Shown: positions 58,229 to 64,000 of the stretch, in pieces
Numbering within the stretch: the stretch's first letter is position 1
Layout: every line of letters starts with the position of its first letter
NCBI RefSeq assembly: GCF_954871325.1
Contig: NC_088775.1
Span: 55,963,561 to 56,027,560, forward strand
Length of the DNA: 64,000 nt
From: Gordionus sp. m RMFG-2023
Taxonomy: Eukaryota; Nematomorpha; Gordioida; Chordodea; Parachordodidae
Direction of reading: 5' to 3'
The notes under the pieces: generated by a model
The model's database searches: none
Seen by the model: the letters and a program-made list of their open reading frames with translations, nothing else
What the model was told of the DNA's origin: nothing
Made by a program: the position numbers and the translations under genes

Positions 58229-60382
58229 TTTTTTTGATTAATAATGATGACGAAAATGACGACATTCTTCCATGGCCAATTTATAGACCATATTTTAAAA
58301 TAATATCTCAAAATAAAGAAAACAAATCTCTGTTAGTAAAATGTCTGCCATATCTACCAAAAAATATGCAAATTTCAGTTAGCATTACTTAAACTTGCAA
58401 CATTGTAAAACATTTAAGGGTATAGATACTAAATAAATGTTTACAATTTTAAATTTTAAGAGAAAACATCAAACACTCTTAATCCAAATAATAAAGGGGA
58501 AGGAGAAAAAATCTATTAAAGAAAATATTGGACTAGGCTCATCGTCCATTGATTTTTTTCTAAGAGATATCAGACTTTAACCCAAACCATTAATAACTGA
58601 GTTTATTATTGATAGCATTCAGCCATTTCCAATTATTGAAAATCCTTCATTTATAAAAATGATAAAAACATTAGCTCCACAAAAAAATATAATTTGCCGA
58701 CAGAAAGTGGTTGCTAGAATTTCCCAAAGATGGGAGAATGAAAAGAAAGAAATCATTAAAATTCTAATAGAACCATCGTTAATATGCACAACAGCAGATT
58801 GTTGAAGTGTCTATCGCCAGTATAGCTAACATTTAAATTTGTATAATAATTTAATTACAAACAAATTATTTGAGCAGTTTATAGAAATGTTAATTTTTAG
58901 TTCATACATAAGAGTCACTGCACACTATATAGATCCAACAAGTTTGGAAAGAAAAATGTAGCGTTGGCTTGTAAAAGAATGACTGGTAGTCATATACATG
59001 ATAAACTAGCAAAAAATTTACAAGATATAGCAAAGGATTATAACATACAATATAAAATCTCAGAGACCATTACTGATAATGCCAAAAACTTTATTAAGTC
59101 TTTTAGGTTTATTTTAAATATAAACATAATATTACTCATTTATGCTAGAGTTTTCAAGCCAATTGAAAATATTAGTGAATCCATTGATTATCTAGAAGAC
59201 GAAGAAACAGTTGCACCAATATCAATATCAGGTCTTTATACTACTACTCAGTATTTTGGAATATCAGAATCATATTTTTTACCTAATCATCAATGTTGTG
59301 CCAGTCACACATTGAATCTTGTTGCCACTGTAGATGCAAATAGAGCCTTGCAGTGTAAACAATATCAGAAGGTAAAACTATAATTTTAATTATAATATTT
59401 TATATTTTATTCCTTAGATATATAGCACAACATTGTCTAAATGCCAAAATATATGGAATAGACAAAATAAATCTCAAAATTCAGCGGATATTACAAAAAA
59501 CAATATTGGCCGATATTTTATTTGTCCCAATATAACTAGATGGAACGCCACTTATAATGCTTTACAATTAATGTCAGAAATTATTAAGACTAAATTTGAA
59601 AAATGGGACAAGATTTGCGATGGAATAAAACTATCTAGATTTTTATCTAATGAATGTGATTTTATTCATGAATATTGTTTAGTAAGTTATAAATAAAATT
59701 TATATACAGCATTATTTTAAATTAGCTAATGAAGCCGGTAGCAAGTTCACTTGATATTCTGCAGGGAGATAAATATATGTTGATAAATTTTTAACAAATG
59801 AACCTTAAATTTTGTTTATCACTTTTAAATGCCTTACTTAAAGGGATTGAAGATAGGTAAATTAATAATAACAATATTTAATAATTCTAGGTTAATTGGG
59901 ACAATTTTTGAAGATGAAAATATTTTGGCAACTATGTTTCATCCTTTTTTTAATCTAGATTGGACATGGTTACAAATGGATGAAAATTTTAATTAAAAAA
60001 AACAATTAATACAAAGATTAGTTGAGGAATTATCAAAGTCTTCAAATGAGTGCAAATTAACCTGTGAAAAAAAAACAATAATTTAAAATCCGATTTTTTA
60101 CAGTAACCCACAGCAGAAGATATGATTGTTAATGATTTAAATTCTGATAATCAACAAATTTTAAATAGTTTTTTCAAAAATGAATGCCGATATTTTAGTA
60201 TTTTTAAACAATACTCTGATATAAAAATGTTATTCATTAAATATAACACCACAATCCCTTCCAGCGCCCCTGTTGAAAGACTTTTTAGTATAGCTAAAAA
60301 TGTCTTTACAGATAAACAAGGATGTCTTAATGACCAAAATTTTGAAAATATTTTGTTACTGAAATCTAATAATTATTTATAA
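58229..60382 (+). pseudogene. hAT transposase remnant
   Basis: A BED-type start (DDENDDILPWPIYRPYF, KCLPYLPKN) is followed by IENPSFIKMIKTLAPQKNI, then frames at 58964-59383 (MACKRMTGSHIHDKLAK, ITDNAKNF, CCASHTLNLVATVDANRAL), 59433-59696 (ITRWNATYNALQLMSEII) and 60122-60382 (IKMLFIKYNTTIPSSAPVER, hATC). One BED cysteine is tyrosine here (KCLPY), while the copy on the - strand keeps cysteine (KCLPC). Exons are separated by short introns and by several frameshifts or stops. The C-terminus, NFENILLLKSN, is better kept than in the other copy. Confidence 0.8.
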
Positions 60383-60981
60383 TCATTTAATCATATATTA
60401 TATTATTTTATTAATGATATATAATAATTATTTATATTAATCATATATTATATTAATATCTAAAAATCATTATTTTAGTTATATTTTGATAAATGTGATA
60501 TCGAGTCAATATATTTTTTAAATCATTTCATGAATTTGCACATTAGAATCCTAATTTAGGTTTAATCAAACCTTATCTAAGAGTATAATAAAAAATGTAT
60601 CTGTACATTGATAAATTTTAAATTGTATCTGTATCAAGATAACTTTTTAGACGCTGTATATTTACAAATTTTTAGACGATGTATCTGTATCTAGATCCAT
60701 TTAAAAAGTATCTTTTAACAACTCTGATAATTAGGTACTGTTTTTAGATCAATTAAAGGGTATTGCCCTGTTTTTAATGTGATTTCTAGTAATATATTAT
60801 ATCGATTTATAAGTAAAGTAGAAGATAATATACATTTGCACGAAATATTTGAAAAAATCTTTACATTACATAGCCCTCTATCTATAGGATGGACTAAATA
60901 ATCAATAATCATTTATTCTAAATTAGCTATATGTTCGATGGAAAAAGATAAAATACCAGTTTTATAGAGTTTATTATAACA

Positions 60982-62287
60982 CAGGCGCGTAGGGGGGGGC
61001 GGGAAATTTCACCCCCATAGCAAATTTGACTGTTTTCCTAAATATCATTTTAAGCTAAAAAAAATTTACCTCCCATACCCCTCTCCCCTGCCCCGTCAAA
61101 ATTTTTCAATATCAAGCAGAGTTTATCTTTACTGCTAATTGCATTAAATAGCTCACTACTATGTAGAAATTTACAAAAACCAAATTTCGATTTGGTTCAA
61201 ATTATTGATTTGGAGGTAAATGTGAATAGGAAAAATGAATCTAGATGAATATTTCATAATATTTATACGTTGAATCAAAAACTAAATCTTATAGAATATT
61301 ATAAAATATCCTATTTCATCCCATTCTTAGATACTTTTTTATCGAAAATTAAAGTACGGTTTTTAGATAAAAAAAAACAAGTCTTTGGTAATCATCAAAT
61401 TTTATTTCCTAAAGACCATTCTTCGTTTTCTGATGCCATTATTCGTAAAATTAAATATTCCGCAAAATTTTATTCCTATGATATTCATACTGAAATCAAT
61501 TTAATCAGTGAATTTGAATTGTGTTATAAATATTTACTACGTTTATTATTTTACCTGAGCATGCTATTGATGCGCTCAATCGGTATAAGGAAACCTTGGT
61601 TTAATTTCCAAATATTTTGAAGGTATTTAATATTCTTGCATGTTTGCCTATTACAACATATACGAATGAAAGGACCTTTTTCAAATTGAGAAGGTTGAAA
61701 ATTTATTTACAAAATACTACTTCCAAATCTCGGCTAAATGGGTTAGCTCTGTTAAATATCCACAAAGATTTGATTCAAACGACAAATGAAATTCTTGATG
61801 AATTGGCAAATTTCCCACGAAAATAAAAAATGGCATTATAATTCTAATATTTTATAAATTTTTTGTATAATATTGTATTTGATAATAGGTTATAAAAACT
61901 TGTTCTTTAAAAAATTTTCTAATAAATATTTTATATACACTACAATTAGTATTTTCAATAAAAATTTTTTATTCTATTTGTATTATATGAGAATTTAAGT
62001 TGAAACTAGTTTTTAAGCCAATTTTATAAAAAAAAATTGACACTAAACTTTATTTCAATTTTATATTTAAAAATTTTTTATTTATAATATACCTAACTTA
62101 AAATAAAAAATGGGTTATATATATAACCTTTATTTCTTCTTTAAATATTCATAAGCGCGAATTAGTAAATAAAAGCTAAAAATATTAATATATAATTACT
62201 ATATTATGAATAATTTAAAAGAATAGCTCACAGATATGACCTGGCTGAAGGTGGGTCCCCTGTAGGAAAATCCTGGAGACGCCACTG
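60982..62287 (+). mobile_element. Internally deleted hAT, exact duplication
   Basis: The 1306-bp element starts CAGGCGCGTAGGGGG, ends CTGGAGACGCCACTG, and has the exact 8-bp duplication TTATAACA at 60974-60981 and 62288-62295. The end CAGTGGCG is common in hATs. Only the C-terminal half of a transposase remains inside. Confidence 0.88.
61270..61826 (+). pseudogene. hAT transposase C-terminal half (ZMYM-like group)
   Basis: Two frames. The first (61270-61620) reads YFIPFLDTFLSKIKVRF then HQILFPKDHSSFSDAI. The second (61617-61826) reads LACLPITTYTNERTFFKLRR then LKIYLQNTTSKSRLNGLALL and NIHKD, the hATC domain in the form seen in '52 kDa repressor'/ZMYM1-like transposases. The catalytic N-terminal half is deleted and a frameshift separates the frames. 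Confidence 0.75.
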
Positions 62288-62335
62288 TTATAACAAAACT
62301 CCTTGGAACACACTACACTTTTTTCTGTCGTGTTT

Positions 62336-62788
62336 TCAAACATTCCGATTGATTATGGTATATATTATTAGGTAATATAGTTGGTTTTCAAATATTTGGT
62401 TTACAATTTTAACACGTTGTTTATACTCATTTAAAATGAATTTGTGAGTTAAACTCTCCCCTATATTTGTTAAAGAAGAAGATGTTAGAGTTAAATAATT
62501 TTTGTAAACTGGGCTATCTATATTGGCTGTCGTTATTATTTGAATAAATGCGTCTATATCACATGTATTCGTCACGGTGTATTTCTTTTCTTCATAACTA
62601 ACCGATACAAATAAATTCCCATTTTTGAGAAGGCGAATTGAATAGTGGTCTTCTTTTGCATCACCGCAAATATAATGCCAATCGATATTGGGATCGATAT
62701 AGCTCCTACACCGGGATTTCTTTATAAGACCTCGCCAATTTTCTATAGCATTCCTTTCTATTAAAGTATCAATGCTAGGTATTGAGTT
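62336..62788 (-). CDS. Unidentified protein, probable terminal exon
   Basis: On the - strand an open frame of 150 codons runs from an AG acceptor (62789-62790) to a TGA at 62336-62338. It begins NSIPSIDTLIERNAIENWRG and includes WHYICGDAKEDHYSIRLLKN and EKKYTVTNTCDIDAFIQIIT, with varied residues unlike random A+T-rich translation. I do not recognise the family; no membrane segment or nucleotide-binding motif is seen. A possible first exon, MVLTRNRQDQNSP at about 62862-62824, lies 35-75 bp upstream but no good donor joins them. It could be a host gene end or part of an unknown transposon. It is followed 41 bp later by the hAT at 60982-62287. Confidence 0.5.
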   Translation of the reverse strand, partial: NSIPSIDTLIERNAIENWRGLIKKSRCRSYIDPNIDWHYICGDAKEDHYSIRLLKNGNLFVSVSYEEKKYTVTNTCDIDAFIQIITTANIDSPVYKNYLTLTSSSLTNIGESLTHKFILNEYKQRVKIVNQIFENQLYYLIIYTIINRNV

Positions 62789-63386
62789 CTGATTTTTAAA
62801 AAATATTAAATCATATATTTATATTATTATGGGCTATTTTGATCTTGGCGATTTCGTGTGAGAACCATTTAATTAGCATAAATTGATGTATAAGACAGAA
62901 ATGGGAATATATTAGATGTGAGTAGGATTATAAATGTAATGTGATTAAATGTTAATATGATACAATGGAAACTATTTTTGACTATAAGTTAAATTATAAA
63001 TTTTATACTTTATTTTTTAGGAAAATTGGAATCTAATAATTCTTGCATTGTTGTCAATTTGCAAATATTCTTATGGATTTCAAATGCGATGATATTAATA
63101 TATTTTATAATTATAATTTTACTACTCTCTTTATTTTACCTTTTTCCAAATTATTATAAAAATTACTATCTTCTTTCTAATATATTATTTTTAATAACCT
63201 CATTTTTTTCCTCCATTATTTCTTTTTATTTTTTTTACTTTACCAAAAATTTTTTTATTTTTTTTAAATCTGAATTTTTAAAAAATAAACAATAAAGTAA
63301 ATAAATAAAAAAAATTTTTTCTAATTTAGAATATTATTTATTTATTTTTTACATAAAAAACCTACTTTTTCCAAAACACGTTTTTA
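62789..63386. other. A+T-rich sequence, no clear gene
   Basis: A + strand frame at 63026-63295 encodes an extremely Phe/Tyr/Ile/Leu-rich chain after a TTTTTTAG. Its composition is what T-rich DNA produces by chance, so it is not accepted as a gene. Confidence 0.5.
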
Positions 63387-63524
63387 TATTACTATAAATA
63401 TACTATGTTTTATTACTAATTTTTTACTATAATTATCTATCTTCTCTTATCCACCTATTACTATAAATATACTATGTTTTATTACTAATTTTTTACTATA
63501 ATTATATATCTTCTCTTATCCACC
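63387..63524 (+). repeat. Exact-like tandem duplication, 69 bp x 2
   Basis: Two adjacent 69-bp units starting TATTACTATAAATATACTATG (63387 and 63456) are nearly identical, differing by about one base. A young duplication. Confidence 0.85.
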
Positions 63525-63537
63525 ATTTTTAATTCTC

Positions 63538-63568
<31 letters not shown>

Positions 63569-63750
63569 CTACCTCCAAATAATAATACCCAATTTAATTT
63601 TTTACAAATAAAATATGGTTTGACTGAAAGTCTTTATTCTTGGTCTTGATGGGTATGACTTGGTCTAGATGTGGGGGAGGTGGGTGTGTGTAAAAAAAAA
63701 TTTTTTTTGATATGGGTATCAAATACATATAATTTTAATATGGTTTTACT

Positions 63751-64000
63751 CAGGGATTCGAATCGAACCCGATCCCGGAGAAGTGAACCCGGGTTTTTAG
63801 AAAAAAACTCTGAACCCGAACCGAACCTGAACCCCATTTATAAAATTTTCAAAACCCCGAACCGAACCCAAGAATTTTATTTGAACCCGGGTTCAAGCGG
63901 GTTCAGTATATTAATATATGTAAATACAAATATTATATTTTCAAATTTCCAATTAAATGAAGTGTTAATAAATTTTAAACAACTTAATTCATTTATGCCA
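63751..64000 (+). mobile_element. hAT MITE with 'CCCGAACC' ends, cut by window end
   Basis: It starts CAGGGATTCGAATCGAACCC and follows the element at 5646-6412 through AACCCCGAACCGAACCC and TTTAAACAACTTAATTCATTTA. Its right end is beyond the window. Confidence 0.85.

Larger units (their letters stand above)
57725..60726 (+). mobile_element. hAT transposon, left end missing
   Basis: The right end GTATCTTTTAACAACTCTG (to 60726) and internal sequence match the hAT at 36940-39379 in opposite orientation. Similarity starts at about 57725 (TGAATGTAAAATTTATTTTA), so the left terminal repeat is lost. A GC-rich MITE is inserted at 57822-58101. Right-hand subterminal TATCTGTATC words are kept. Confidence 0.85.

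Noticed and set aside
63026-63295. Hydrophobic 89-codon frame as a membrane protein
   Set aside because: The Phe/Tyr/Ile/Leu excess follows directly from T-rich DNA; no codon structure or homology supports it.

Overview
This window is a strongly A+T-rich piece of an animal nuclear genome in which one recognisable host gene is scattered among many transposable elements. The host gene is a Yippee-like (YPEL) gene on the + strand. Three coding exons (1665-1708, 4782-4890, 17131-17220) join in frame at canonical GT/AG junctions and read into the C-terminal two thirds of a YPEL protein. Its first exon or exons lie upstream of the window. The YPEL sequence and these exon joins suggest a metazoan; the mix of hAT, PIF/Harbinger, RTE-like and R2-like LINEs and Ty3/Gypsy elements fits an invertebrate, but the species cannot be fixed from sequence alone.

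Region by region: 1-17.2 kb is the YPEL gene with introns of 3.1 and 12.2 kb. The introns are filled with small hAT and PIF-type MITEs, a ~140-bp satellite, a ~165-bp tandem array, a 2.3-kb inverted repeat and decayed transposase pieces. 17.2-28 kb has no recognisable gene; it holds a hAT-type element split by a 5-kb foldback-like element with repeat-built inverted ends, then three GC-rich MITEs, one of them carrying another hAT MITE. 28.1-31.0 kb is an R2-like LINE with its 5' part inverted. 31-39.4 kb is a hAT cluster: an element with a seven-exon transposase sits inside a short hAT MITE, followed by a second hAT on the - strand. 39.4-44.0 kb is an internally deleted PIF/Harbinger element whose second gene (MADF domain) is split by an RTE-like LINE. 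44.8-57.7 kb is a Ty3/Gypsy element (A) with a much younger relative (B, 49.1-56.1 kb) inside it. 57.7-64 kb holds a left-truncated hAT, an internally deleted hAT with exact target duplication, an unidentified spliced-looking reading frame, and a MITE running off the window end.

About a dozen insertions are bounded to the base by 8-bp (hAT), 5-bp (LTR) or 3-bp (PIF) target duplications, so nesting order can be read directly. The most unusual points are: (i) both Gypsy elements pair a membrane-segment plus zinc-knuckle first frame with an extra zinc-knuckle frame after pol, and show no recognisable capsid domain; (ii) the R2-like LINE has the geometry of a twin-priming inversion; (iii) the foldback-like element has inverted ends made of a 14-15-bp repeat. 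Apart from the YPEL gene and possibly the frame at 62336-62788, I see no host gene.
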